Made by a program: the position numbers and the translations under genes. Shown here piece by piece: positions 26,647 to 34,653 of a stretch of 64,000 nt of DNA (the stretch's first letter is position 1; each line of letters opens with the position of its first letter). The notes below the pieces were generated by a model. It was not told where the DNA came from. It searched no databases and saw only the letters and a list, made by a program, of their open reading frames with translations. The stretch is from Dyella ginsengisoli LA-4 (GTDB taxonomy: Bacteria; Pseudomonadota; Gammaproteobacteria; Xanthomonadales; Rhodanobacteraceae). The DNA lies in the NCBI RefSeq assembly GCF_000334915.1, contig NZ_AMSF01000055.1:96558-160557 (forward strand), written 5' to 3'.

Positions 26647-27267
26647 TCAATGCGCCGAGGCGGGTGCGGCCGGCGCGGCGGAGCCGAAGTCGACCTTCGG
26701 TGCGGTGGAGATGGCCTGCTCGTTCTCCACGCTGAAGTTGGGCTTGACCTGGTAGCCGAACATCTTCGCCGTGAGGTTGTTGGGGAAGGTGCGGATCAGC
26801 GTGTTGTACGCCTGCACCGCCTGCACGTAGCGGTTGCGCGCCACGGTCACCCGGTTCTCGGTGCCCTCCAGCTGGGCCTGCAGGTTCTGGAACAGGCCGT
26901 CGGCCTTCAGCTGCGGGTAGTTCTCGCTGACCACCATCAGCCGCGACAGCGCGCTGGACAGCTCGCCCTGCGCCGCCTGGAACTGCTTGAGCTTCGCCGC
27001 ATCGTTGACGGTGTCGGCGTCGACCTTGATCGAGCCGACCTTGGCGCGCGCCTCGGTCACCTCGACGAACACCTTCTCCTCGTGCTGGGCGTAGCCCTTC
27101 ACGGTGGCGACCAGGTTGGGCACCAGGTCGGCGCGTCGCTGGTACTGGTTGATGACCTCGGACCACGAGGCCTTCACCGCCTCGTCCTGGCGCTGGATGG
27201 CGTTGTAGCCGCAGCCGGACAGCCCGGCCACCAGAAGCAGGATCAGGCAGGTTCGCAGCAGTTTCAT
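26647..27267 (-). CDS. LemA-family lipoprotein
   Basis: The 206-residue protein begins with a lipoprotein signal whose lipobox is LSGC (C19). Coiled, mostly helical sequence follows (YNAIQRQDEAVKASWSEVINQYQRRADLVPNLVATVKGYA), which is the LemA signature. It would be anchored in the envelope. LemA proteins are regularly linked to TPM/YgcG genes, and here the YgcG start is four bases past the lemA stop. Upstream in-frame codons are not used because the lipoprotein signal begins at 27267. Confidence 0.9.
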   Translation of the reverse strand: MKLLRTCLILLLVAGLSGCGYNAIQRQDEAVKASWSEVINQYQRRADLVPNLVATVKGYAQHEEKVFVEVTEARAKVGSIKVDADTVNDAAKLKQFQAAQGELSSALSRLMVVSENYPQLKADGLFQNLQAQLEGTENRVTVARNRYVQAVQAYNTLIRTFPNNLTAKMFGYQVKPNFSVENEQAISTAPKVDFGSAAPAAPASAH

Positions 27268-27347
27268 CGCTTCACTCCCGTGAATGGAGACGGCGGGGCA
27301 ATCCCCGATCCCCACCAGCATACGACGCCCGCGCCGATGCCGCCCGC

Positions 27348-27722
27348 TCAGAGCCAGCGCGGCCCCAGGATCAGCCCCCAGCACAGCACGGTGAGCAGCA
27401 GCAGCAGGAACACGGCGGCCGAGCCCATGTCCTTGGCGCGCCCGGCCAGTTCGTGGAAGTCGGGACTGACCTTGTCCACCACCGCCTCGATCGCCGAATT
27501 GAGCAGCTCGGCGGAGAGCACCAGCACCGCCGGCAGCACCAGCGCGATCTTCTCCAGCGGCCCGTGACCCAGCCACAGGCCCAGCGGCACCAGCACCACC
27601 GCCAGCATGGCCTCGAGCCGGAACGACGCCTCGTGCCGCCAGCCCGCCTGCAGCCCCTTCATCGACCAGCGGAACGCGTTCCAGAGCTGGCGCGGGTTGC
27701 CGCGAAATCCACTGCCGGGCAT
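27348..27722 (-). CDS. dgkA: Diacylglycerol kinase
   Basis: The 124-residue three-helix membrane enzyme has the signature ELLNSAIEAVVDKV and an N-terminal amphipathic helix (RQLWNAFRWSMKGLQAGWRHEASFRLE). It recycles diacylglycerol to phosphatidic acid in the inner membrane. The length equals the E. coli enzyme within a few residues. The first 223 bases upstream, up to the transporter gene, show no other gene. Confidence 0.94.
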   Translation of the reverse strand: MPGSGFRGNPRQLWNAFRWSMKGLQAGWRHEASFRLEAMLAVVLVPLGLWLGHGPLEKIALVLPAVLVLSAELLNSAIEAVVDKVSPDFHELAGRAKDMGSAAVFLLLLLTVLCWGLILGPRWL

Positions 27723-27945
27723 CGGTTTCTTTCTCCAGGATCAATCTGAAGCCCCCGCCGCAGGGGCGGGATGCGAGTGGGCCGCATCATGCCACACGTT
27801 CCTGCGGATGCCCTTTGCCCTTTTGCGGTGCAACTACAAGGCCGGGCCGAATCGGGTACCCTTCCGAGGCTGTGCCCTGCCCGGGGCCACACTCGAGAGG
27901 TGCTGCCACGTGCGGTGCCAAGGCATGAACCCGCACGGAAAAGGT

Positions 27946-29505
27946 ATGGCCATCCAGAATCCGCCCGTCTCGCAGACCCGCTCCTTCAGTACCGTCTTCC
28001 TGATCGAAATGTGGGAGCGCTTCGGCTTCTACGGCATGCAGGTGCTGATGGTCACCTACATGATCAAGAAGCTCGGCTTTGTCGACACCCGCTCCAACCT
28101 GGTGTGGGGCGCGGCGGCGGCGCTGATCTACGTGACGCCGGCGATCGGCGGCTGGGTCGGCGACAAGCTGATCGGCACCCGCCGCACCATGCGCATGGGC
28201 GCGATCGTGCTGATGCTCGGCTATGCGCTGCTGTGGATCCCCACCGAGAGCGCCGGCTTCCTGTACATCTCGCTGGGCGTGATCATCGTCGGCAACGGCA
28301 TGTTCAAGCCGAACGCCGGCAACCTCGTGCGCAAGATCTACGAGGGCGACGACACCAAGATCGACAGCGCCTTCACCATCTACTACATGGCGGTGAACAT
28401 CGGCTCGACCATCTCGATGCTGCTCACCCCGTGGATCCGCGACTACGTCGGCCAGCACTACGGCGACGACTGGGGCTGGCACACCGCCTTCGGCGCCTGC
28501 GCGGTCGGTCTCGCGCTGGGCCTGGTCAACTACGCGCTGATGAGCCGCACGCTCGCCCACATCGGTTCGCCGGCGGACAACAAGCCGGTCGACCTGAAGA
28601 AGCTCGCCGGCGTGCTCGGCGCGGGTATCGTGCTGGTGTTCGTCTCGGCCTTCATCCTGCAGAACGAGGCGGTCGCGCGCGTGTGCGTGTACGCCGCCGG
28701 CGTGGTGATCCTGGGCATCTTCATCCACCTGATCCGTTCCAGCCACCGCGACGAGCGCGCCGGCCTCACCGCCGCGCTGGTGCTGACGGTGCAGACGATC
28801 TTCTTCTTCATCTTCTACCAGCAGATGTCCACGTCGCTGAACCTGTTCGCGCAGAAGAACGTGAACCTGGATTTCAGCCTGTTCGGCTGGCACGTCTTCA
28901 CGTGGATTCCGGAGCAGTTCCAGTCGCTCAACGCGATCTGGATCGTGCTGCTCAGCCCGGTGCTGGTATTGATCTACAACTCGCTGGGCCGCGCCGGCAA
29001 GGACATCTCCGTCGCCGCCAAGTTCGCCTGGGGCTTCGCCGCGGTGGCAATCGGCTTCTTCATCTACGGCGTCGGCGCGCGCTGGGCCGTCAACGGCCAG
29101 GTGTCGTCGTGGATCATGGTGTGGGGCTACGGCCTGTATTCGCTGGGCGAGCTGCTCGTGTCGGGCCTGGGCCTGGCGATGATCGCCCGCTATGTGCCGG
29201 CGCGCATGGGTGGCTTCATGATGGGTGCCTACTACGTGGCCTCGGGCATCTCGCAGTACCTGGGCAGCGTCGTGGCGAACTATGCGCACATTCCGGAAGG
29301 CATCAAGGATCCGGTGCAGTCGCTGGACATCTACACCAGCCTGTTCAACAAGCTCGGCATGGTCGGCGTGGGCTGCACGGTGATCGCGATCGCGGTGCTG
29401 CCTTTGATGAACCGGCTGTCGGCCAGTCACTCCGACGTGGCGACCAATCACGATCCACTCCCCGCTTCGCGCAGCGAAGAGGGCTACGATACGCCCGCCC
29501 CGTGA
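27946..29505 (+). CDS. Proton-dependent oligopeptide transporter (POT/PTR family)
   Basis: The 519-residue MFS-type protein has 12-14 membrane helices and the POT signatures: an E-x-x-E-R-type segment in FLIEMWERFGFYGMQ, plus GGWVGDKLIGTRRTM and FTIYYMAVNIGSTIS. It imports di- and tripeptides with protons across the inner membrane. The start at 27946 follows GGAAAAGG; an in-frame ATG at 27925 is possible. A terminator-like hairpin follows the stop. Confidence 0.92.
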   Translation: MAIQNPPVSQTRSFSTVFLIEMWERFGFYGMQVLMVTYMIKKLGFVDTRSNLVWGAAAALIYVTPAIGGWVGDKLIGTRRTMRMGAIVLMLGYALLWIPTESAGFLYISLGVIIVGNGMFKPNAGNLVRKIYEGDDTKIDSAFTIYYMAVNIGSTISMLLTPWIRDYVGQHYGDDWGWHTAFGACAVGLALGLVNYALMSRTLAHIGSPADNKPVDLKKLAGVLGAGIVLVFVSAFILQNEAVARVCVYAAGVVILGIFIHLIRSSHRDERAGLTAALVLTVQTIFFFIFYQQMSTSLNLFAQKNVNLDFSLFGWHVFTWIPEQFQSLNAIWIVLLSPVLVLIYNSLGRAGKDISVAAKFAWGFAAVAIGFFIYGVGARWAVNGQVSSWIMVWGYGLYSLGELLVSGLGLAMIARYVPARMGGFMMGAYYVASGISQYLGSVVANYAHIPEGIKDPVQSLDIYTSLFNKLGMVGVGCTVIAIAVLPLMNRLSASHSDVATNHDPLPASRSEEGYDTPAP

Positions 29506-29511
29506 GCCACC

Positions 29512-29541
29512 AAGGCCCGCCACCCGGCGGGCCTTCTTACT
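29512..29541 (+). terminator. Terminator-like hairpin between peptide transporter and regB
   Basis: Ten bases, AAGGCCCGCC (29512-29521), pair with GGCGGGCCTT (29526-29535) around the loop ACCC, followed by CTTACTT. This resembles an intrinsic terminator for the transporter. It ends seven bases before the regB start codon, where a ribosome site would normally be. Confidence 0.7.
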
Positions 29542-29542
29542 T

Positions 29543-30865
29543 ATGCCCCTGCTCAATCCTGCCTCGCCCCAGCGTTTCGCCCCATCGGCGCTGACCCGCA
29601 CCCTGGCCTGGCTGCGCCTGTGCGCGATCACCGGCCAGAGCAGCGCCGTGCTGTTCGCGGCGCTGTGGATGCGCATGGAGATCCCGGTCCTGCCGTTGCT
29701 GGTGGTGATCGGGCTCTACGCCATCTTCGCGGCCTTCGCCTCGTTCCGGCTGACCATGCCGTGGCGGGTACGCGAGTGGGAGACGATCGGCCACATCGCC
29801 GCCGACACGCTGGTGCTCTCGGCCCTGCTGTACCTCACCGGCGGCGCCACCAATCCGTTCGTCACCCTGTTGCTGATCCCGATCGCCCTCGGTGCTGCCG
29901 CACTCACCATCCCGGCGCTGCTGACCGTGGCTGCACTGACCTGCCTGGCCTACGTATTCCTGCTGCGCCACTACCTGCCGCTGCCGCCGATGATGGAGGG
30001 CCGCGCGGGCTTCGAGCTGCACGTGCTGGGCATGGCGGTGAACTTCGCGATCACCGCGATGCTGCTGGGCTTCTTCATCAACCGCCTGGCCACCGCCGTG
30101 CGCCTGCAGCAGGACGAGGTGCAGCGGGTGCGCGAGCGCGCGCTGCGCGACGAGGGCATCCTGGCGATCGCGACCCAGGCGGCGGGTGCAGCGCATGAGC
30201 TGAACACCCCGCTGGCCACCATGCGCATGCTGCTGCCCGAGCTGCGCCGCGAACACGCCACCGACCAGCCGCTGGCCGAGGATCTCGAACTGCTCGAAGA
30301 GCAGGTGGAGCGTTGCCGCGGCATCCTTCGCGAGATGGTCGCCTTCGGCAAGGCGCAGCTGTCGCAGGAAGAGGAGCAGATGGACGTCGGCAGCTTCGTG
30401 CATGGCTGCCTCGAGCGCTTCCAGTTGCTGCGGCCGGAAGCCGAGCTGGAGCTGGACATGGCCGACGCGGTGGCCGGGGCGGCGTTGAGCAGCCCGCCCG
30501 GGCTGCGGCACGCGCTGATCAACCTGCTGAACAACGCGGCGGACGCCTCGGCGATGTGCGACTCCAACCGGGTCGCACTGCGGGTAAGCCGGGATGGCGG
30601 TTGGCTGGAGCTGGACGTGAGCGACCGCGGCCCGGGCTTCCTGCCGGACGAGCCGGGCCACGCACTCGGCTACAGCGGCAAGCAGGGCGGGCTCGGCATC
30701 GGCCTGACGCTGGCCGAAGCGACCGCCGACCGTCTCAGTGGCGAACTCACCGCGGAGAACACCGCGGACGGCGCGCGGGTCCGCATGCGCCTGCCGCTGA
30801 CATCGATCACGCCGGCCCCGCCGCGCCGCGAGGGTGCACGCAAGGCCCCGCAGCCGTCAAAATAG
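29543..30865 (+). CDS. regB: Redox-sensing histidine kinase of the RegB/PrrB/ActS family
   Basis: The 440-residue kinase has about six membrane helices in residues 20-190. It carries the quinone-contact motif GGATNPF (100-106) that marks RegB proteins. The phospho-histidine is H218 in AAGAAHELNTPLATM. A cysteine stands exactly 40 residues later (C258 in ERCRGIL), matching the H225/C265 spacing of Rhodobacter RegB, whose cysteine responds to oxygen. The ATPase domain has LLNNAADAS, DRGPGF and GGLGIGLTLAEAT. It should phosphorylate RegA, encoded 26 bases downstream. No Shine-Dalgarno is visible, because the terminator hairpin occupies that place. Confidence 0.93.
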   Translation: MPLLNPASPQRFAPSALTRTLAWLRLCAITGQSSAVLFAALWMRMEIPVLPLLVVIGLYAIFAAFASFRLTMPWRVREWETIGHIAADTLVLSALLYLTGGATNPFVTLLLIPIALGAAALTIPALLTVAALTCLAYVFLLRHYLPLPPMMEGRAGFELHVLGMAVNFAITAMLLGFFINRLATAVRLQQDEVQRVRERALRDEGILAIATQAAGAAHELNTPLATMRMLLPELRREHATDQPLAEDLELLEEQVERCRGILREMVAFGKAQLSQEEEQMDVGSFVHGCLERFQLLRPEAELELDMADAVAGAALSSPPGLRHALINLLNNAADASAMCDSNRVALRVSRDGGWLELDVSDRGPGFLPDEPGHALGYSGKQGGLGIGLTLAEATADRLSGELTAENTADGARVRMRLPLTSITPAPPRREGARKAPQPSK

Positions 30866-30891
30866 AGCGATACGCCAACGTGGATACCGTG

Positions 30892-31473
30892 ATGACCGAC
30901 CTCAACGCCTCCGCCCGTCCCCTGCTGATCGTCGACGACGACCCGACCTTCGGTCGCGTGCTGGCCAGGGCCATGGGCTCGCGGGGCTTCGAGGTGATCA
31001 ACGCGACCAACGCCGACGAGGCGCGCGCGCTGACCCGGCGCCACCAGCCGCGCTACTGCGTGCTCGACCTCAAGCTCGGCGAGGACAGCGGCCTGCGACT
31101 GATTCCCGACCTGCACCGGCTGGTGCCGGACATGCGCATCCTGCTGCTCACCGGCTACGCCTCGATCGCCACCGCGGTGGAGGCGATCAAGCGCGGTGCG
31201 CACGACTACCTGGCCAAGCCGGTGGACGCAGATGCCGTGGTCCGCGCGCTCACCGAGGGCGATGGCCCGCATGCCGACGACGACGAGGTGGTCGAGACGC
31301 CCGAGGCACCGCTGGCACTGCGGCGGCTGGAGTGGGAACACATCCATCGCGTGCTGACCGAGTGCGACGGCAACATTTCCGAAACCGCGCGCCGGCTCGG
31401 CATGCACCGCCGCACGCTGCAGCGCAAGCTGAGCAAGCATCCGGTGCGCGAACGCCCGGATCGCGAGGACTGA
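30892..31473 (+). CDS. regA: RegA/PrrA-family response regulator
   Basis: The 193-residue regulator has a receiver domain (phospho-acceptor D59 in YCVLDLKLG, acidic D15-D17, K109 in YLAKPV). An acidic linker leads to a Fis-type helix-turn-helix (161-180, NISETARRLGMHRRTLQRKL), which is nearly invariant in the RegA family. It would control genes for respiration and redox balance. A GTG three bases upstream of the ATG at 30892 is an alternative start. The next gene converges within ten bases, with no terminator seen. Confidence 0.94.
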   Translation: MTDLNASARPLLIVDDDPTFGRVLARAMGSRGFEVINATNADEARALTRRHQPRYCVLDLKLGEDSGLRLIPDLHRLVPDMRILLLTGYASIATAVEAIKRGAHDYLAKPVDADAVVRALTEGDGPHADDDEVVETPEAPLALRRLEWEHIHRVLTECDGNISETARRLGMHRRTLQRKLSKHPVRERPDRED

Positions 31474-31483
31474 CCGGCGCCGC

Positions 31484-32536
31484 TCAGCGGCCGGTGGCGG
31501 CATCGTCCGGCGCCGGGGCGGGCAAAGGCTCGCCGGTGCCGTCGTCCTCGTCGCCAAAGATCGCCACGTGCGGCTGGCCGGAGCCATCGATCCAGCCGCG
31601 GAACATGCCGTCGGTGTTGAACGGAATCGCGATATGGCCGCGCTCGTCCAGCGCGATCGCGCCGCCGTTGCCGCCCATCGCGGGAATCTCCTGGTTGATC
31701 ACCTCGGCCGCGGCGCGGGCGATCGGCATGCGCAGCTGGGTCACCCGCATGCAGATCGCATGCGCGGCCACGGTGCGCATGTAGAACTCGCCCCAGCCTG
31801 TGCCGGACACCGCGCAGCCGGAGTTGGCGTAGGTGCCGGCGCCGATGATCGGCGAATCACCCACGCGGCCCGGCAGCTTGTCGTTCATGCCGCCAGTGGA
31901 GGTGCCCGCCGCGAGATGGCCGTCCACGTCCAGCGCGACCGCGCCCACGGTGCCGAAGTGCTTGGCGGTGGCCTCATCGGCATGCGGCTGGTTGGCCGCA
32001 TCCTCCTTCAGCGCACGCTGCAGCTGCTGCCAGCGCTCCTCGGTACGGAACCAGGCATCGCTCTCCATGGCCAGGCCCTGCGATCTGGCAAAGGCTTCGG
32101 CACCGGCGCCAACCAGCATCACGTGCGACGAATGCTCCATCACTGCACGGGCCGCCAGGATCGGGTTCCTGACGTGGTCGATCGCGGCCACGGAGCCGGC
32201 GCGCAGCGTGTAGCCGTCCATGATCGCCGCATCCATTTCCAGCGTGCCGGCGTGCGTGAACACCGAGCCGCGCCCGGCGTTGAACAGCGGATCGTCCTCC
32301 AGCACCACCAGCGCGGCCGTCACGCCGTCGATGGCCGGCTTGCCCGCCTTGAGCTCGGCGTAGCCCTTCAGCAGCGCCTGCGTCAACGCGGCGCGGATGG
32401 CCTTCTCGCGCGCCGGCGGCATGTCCTTGCGCGGCGCGCCGGCTCCGGCATGGATCACCAGCACCGGGCTGGCCGCGTGAACCGCCGCCGAGAGACCGGC
32501 GGCGGCAAGAAGCATCAGCAGGCGCGGCGGCATCAC
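31484..32536 (-). CDS. iaaA: Isoaspartyl peptidase / L-asparaginase (Ntn hydrolase), exported
   Basis: The 350-residue precursor has an N-terminal signal peptide (RLLMLLAAAGLSAAVHA). The Ntn-hydrolase pattern is VIHAGAG at the mature start, and the autocleavage site lies before T196 in HFGTVGAVALD. The substrate site is in GGMNDKLPGRVGDSPIIGAGTYA. After self-cleavage, T196 becomes the nucleophile that removes isoaspartyl residues from peptides or hydrolyses asparagine. The signal peptide puts it in the periplasm. Confidence 0.92.
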   Translation of the reverse strand: MMPPRLLMLLAAAGLSAAVHAASPVLVIHAGAGAPRKDMPPAREKAIRAALTQALLKGYAELKAGKPAIDGVTAALVVLEDDPLFNAGRGSVFTHAGTLEMDAAIMDGYTLRAGSVAAIDHVRNPILAARAVMEHSSHVMLVGAGAEAFARSQGLAMESDAWFRTEERWQQLQRALKEDAANQPHADEATAKHFGTVGAVALDVDGHLAAGTSTGGMNDKLPGRVGDSPIIGAGTYANSGCAVSGTGWGEFYMRTVAAHAICMRVTQLRMPIARAAAEVINQEIPAMGGNGGAIALDERGHIAIPFNTDGMFRGWIDGSGQPHVAIFGDEDDGTGEPLPAPAPDDAATGR

Positions 32537-32597
32537 GATCTTCTACTCCCGAGTGACGGAGGAAGTATAGCGATGCCAACGCACCCTTTCGGCCAAG

Positions 32598-34130
32598 TTA
32601 CTTGGGCACGAAGCGAACCGTCTTGCCGTCGACGACCACCTTCATATCCAACGTGTTGCCGATCACCCACAGAGCAACGGTAGGCGGCACTCCCTCGAAG
32701 TTTCCTTTGATGGGCCGGGTATCGTCGAGGCTCTCGGGATTTCCGATGGTCAGGCCGGCCCGTTGTGCGATGCCTTGGGCCACGGCGCGGGCGCTTCCAG
32801 CGAACCGCTCGTGCACGTTGCCGTCATCGACGGTCGGGCGAGGCGTGCCGCACCCTGGCCAGGCAGTGAGGTCCAGGCGCAGTGTGTGGTCCACGCCGGC
32901 TACCACCCGACCGATCTGTATCGTCGCCGTCGGGCCGACACGCGTGCGCACGGTCGGTGTCACCGGTGCCTTGAGTGACCCGCCCGTGATCCTGGCATGG
33001 ATCTCCATCTGGCCATCGGGTGCAGGCACGATCCCGACCTGCCCTTGCCAAGGCGGCAGCGCCTTGTCCTCGTGGTTGACGAAGCGGTAGGTGTCGTCGG
33101 CACCCTTCAGGCAGCTGGTGGCGTGCAGATGCGGAGCTTGCCCGCCTACACTGACCGCCAGCTCCAGCGTGAAGGCCGCTACTGGCGCGTGCTGCACTGG
33201 CGGCGCCGACTGCGCGGCATAGACGGCGAACGAACCGGCGAGCGCGATGATGCCGAGCGCGGCGCGGCCGGCCAGGCGGCGGGCATGCGTGGGGACGGGC
33301 AGTTTCAGCATGGCGACTCTCTCCGTGAGTGGGTGACGCGCGGACCAGGAACACCCCACCGGCAGCATCAGCGGCGAGGACTGGGTTTTCAGCATGGCGC
33401 TGGCGTAGTCCCGGCGCGGGGCACCGTGCTCGCGCAGCACGACGGCATCGCAGGCCAGCTCCTGGTCCTGGCGCAGGCAGGCCAGCGCATACCAGGCCAG
33501 AGGGTGGAACCAGAACAGCGCGGCCAGTCCCTGCGCGAGAAGGCGCCAGAGGCCGTCGCGGCGCCGGGCATGCACTTGCTCGTGGGCAAGGATCAGCACC
33601 TGCTCGGTCCGGGTGTAGCGGGTATGGAAATCGGCGGGCAGCACGATGCGCAGGCCCAGGGCACCAACCACGGCCGGCCCGAGATCGCTGTCGGCGGCCT
33701 GCCATACCGGGGTGCGGGTATCTGCAACATCGATTGCGCGGGCACCGGCGAGCCGGCGCAGGTAGCGGCGCTGGACAATGCCCACGCAGGCAAGCACGGC
33801 CAGCGCACCGAGCAGCCATGCCGCCATCGCCAGCGTGTGCCACGGAACCGTCCACCCGGCCGGTGCGGGAGGCGCCACCCAGGCTCCGCCACCGGCGATG
33901 CGCACCACTACCGGTGGCAGCGCTTCTAACGGCATGGCCGGGTGCGGGGCCAGCGCCGCGAGCAGGGACAGCGGCACCAGCAGCCACAGCACCGGGCCGA
34001 CTTCGGCGCCGGCGAGCCGCCGCAGCGGCCGCCGCAGGGCGAGCACGAGCACCGTAGCGAGCGTGAAGGTCCAGGTCAGCCGCACCGCGTGGTTCATCCA
34101 GGCGTAGGCCAGTGCCTCAAGGCTGCTCAT
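32598..34130 (-). CDS. M56/BlaR1-type membrane metallopeptidase with C-terminal STN-like domain
   Basis: The 510-residue protein has four membrane helices in the first 350 residues. A zinc-peptidase motif follows: H183-E-Q-V-H187 in LAHEQVHARR, with E224/D228 in QDQELACDAV. After a last membrane span (residues 348-370) lies an extracytoplasmic part. The final 75 residues (AQGIAQRAGLTIGNPESLDD ... VIGNTLDMKVVVDGKTVRFVPK) resemble the short secretin/TonB N-terminal (STN) fold, not a beta-lactam sensor. By family it senses an envelope signal and triggers loss of the BlaI repressor. The start at 34130 is preceded by GGAGGAG inside blaI, and the genes overlap by 14 bases. Confidence 0.85.
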   Translation of the reverse strand: MSSLEALAYAWMNHAVRLTWTFTLATVLVLALRRPLRRLAGAEVGPVLWLLVPLSLLAALAPHPAMPLEALPPVVVRIAGGGAWVAPPAPAGWTVPWHTLAMAAWLLGALAVLACVGIVQRRYLRRLAGARAIDVADTRTPVWQAADSDLGPAVVGALGLRIVLPADFHTRYTRTEQVLILAHEQVHARRRDGLWRLLAQGLAALFWFHPLAWYALACLRQDQELACDAVVLREHGAPRRDYASAMLKTQSSPLMLPVGCSWSARHPLTERVAMLKLPVPTHARRLAGRAALGIIALAGSFAVYAAQSAPPVQHAPVAAFTLELAVSVGGQAPHLHATSCLKGADDTYRFVNHEDKALPPWQGQVGIVPAPDGQMEIHARITGGSLKAPVTPTVRTRVGPTATIQIGRVVAGVDHTLRLDLTAWPGCGTPRPTVDDGNVHERFAGSARAVAQGIAQRAGLTIGNPESLDDTRPIKGNFEGVPPTVALWVIGNTLDMKVVVDGKTVRFVPK

Positions 34131-34485
34131 CGTCGAGCTCCTCCAGCAACTGGCGCAGTTCGGCGATGTCCTTCTTCGACAATTTGCGCTGCTCGGAGAA
34201 GTGCGCCACCAGCGGGGCGACGCGGCCTTCGAACAGGCGGTCGAGCAGGCTCTTGCTGGTCTGGTGCACGTACTTTTCGCGGGCCAGCAGCGGTGAATAC
34301 AGGTAGCGGCGGCCGTCACGCTCGGCCTTCACCGCCTTTTTCTTCAGCAGGCGGTTGAGCAGCGACTTCACCGTGCCCTCCTGCCATTGCTGGGCCTGGC
34401 CGACCTCGGCCAGGATCTCCTCGGCACTGCGCGGCGCGCTGCGCCACAGCACCTCCATCACCACCGCTTCGGCTTCGCTGATCAC
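34117..34485 (-). CDS. BlaI/MecI/CopY-family transcriptional repressor
   Basis: The 122-residue winged-helix protein has ISEAEAVVMEVLWRSAPRSAEEIL, then TVKSLLNRLLKKKAVKAERDGRRYLYSPLL, the standard BlaI DNA-binding domain. A C-terminal dimerisation and cleavage segment (LLDRLFEGRVAPLVAHF) follows. The start is GTG at 34485 with GGAG seven bases upstream. It probably represses its own operon through the palindromes just upstream, and the M56 protein relieves this. The signal is unknown; no beta-lactamase gene is adjacent. Confidence 0.93.
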   Translation of the reverse strand: MISEAEAVVMEVLWRSAPRSAEEILAEVGQAQQWQEGTVKSLLNRLLKKKAVKAERDGRRYLYSPLLAREKYVHQTSKSLLDRLFEGRVAPLVAHFSEQRKLSKKDIAELRQLLEELDDEQP

Positions 34486-34497
34486 GACGCACTCCGT

Positions 34498-34537
34498 TTA
34501 CACATGTAATCACTGATTTATGTTTACACGCGTAAAC
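34498..34537. promoter_or_regulatory. Two operator-like palindromes upstream of the BlaI-type gene
   Basis: TTACACATGTAA (34498-34509) and GTTTACACGCGTAAAC (34522-34537) are both inverted repeats built on TTTAC/GTAAA, with centres 26 bases apart. This fits BlaI-family sites, which carry a TACA-type half-site and inverted TGTA. The first lies directly before the ribosome site of the repressor gene, so binding would block transcription. The second may also affect the divergent CoA-transferase gene. Sequence is direct; protein binding is inferred. Confidence 0.7.
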
Positions 34538-34653
34538 GATTGGCGCAAGCCCAACGACCACGGTTCGCCCCATCGGACCTTCGTACGAGGCAGGCCGACA
34601 CCCATCCGTCGTATCCTTGAAGGCTGATTCCCCAAGCAGAAGAAGGCACTGCG

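Noticed and set aside
27771..29676. Two frames of more than 600 residues overlapping the peptide transporter (both strands)
   Set aside because: Neither has membrane pattern or motifs; the POT-family frame is convincing.
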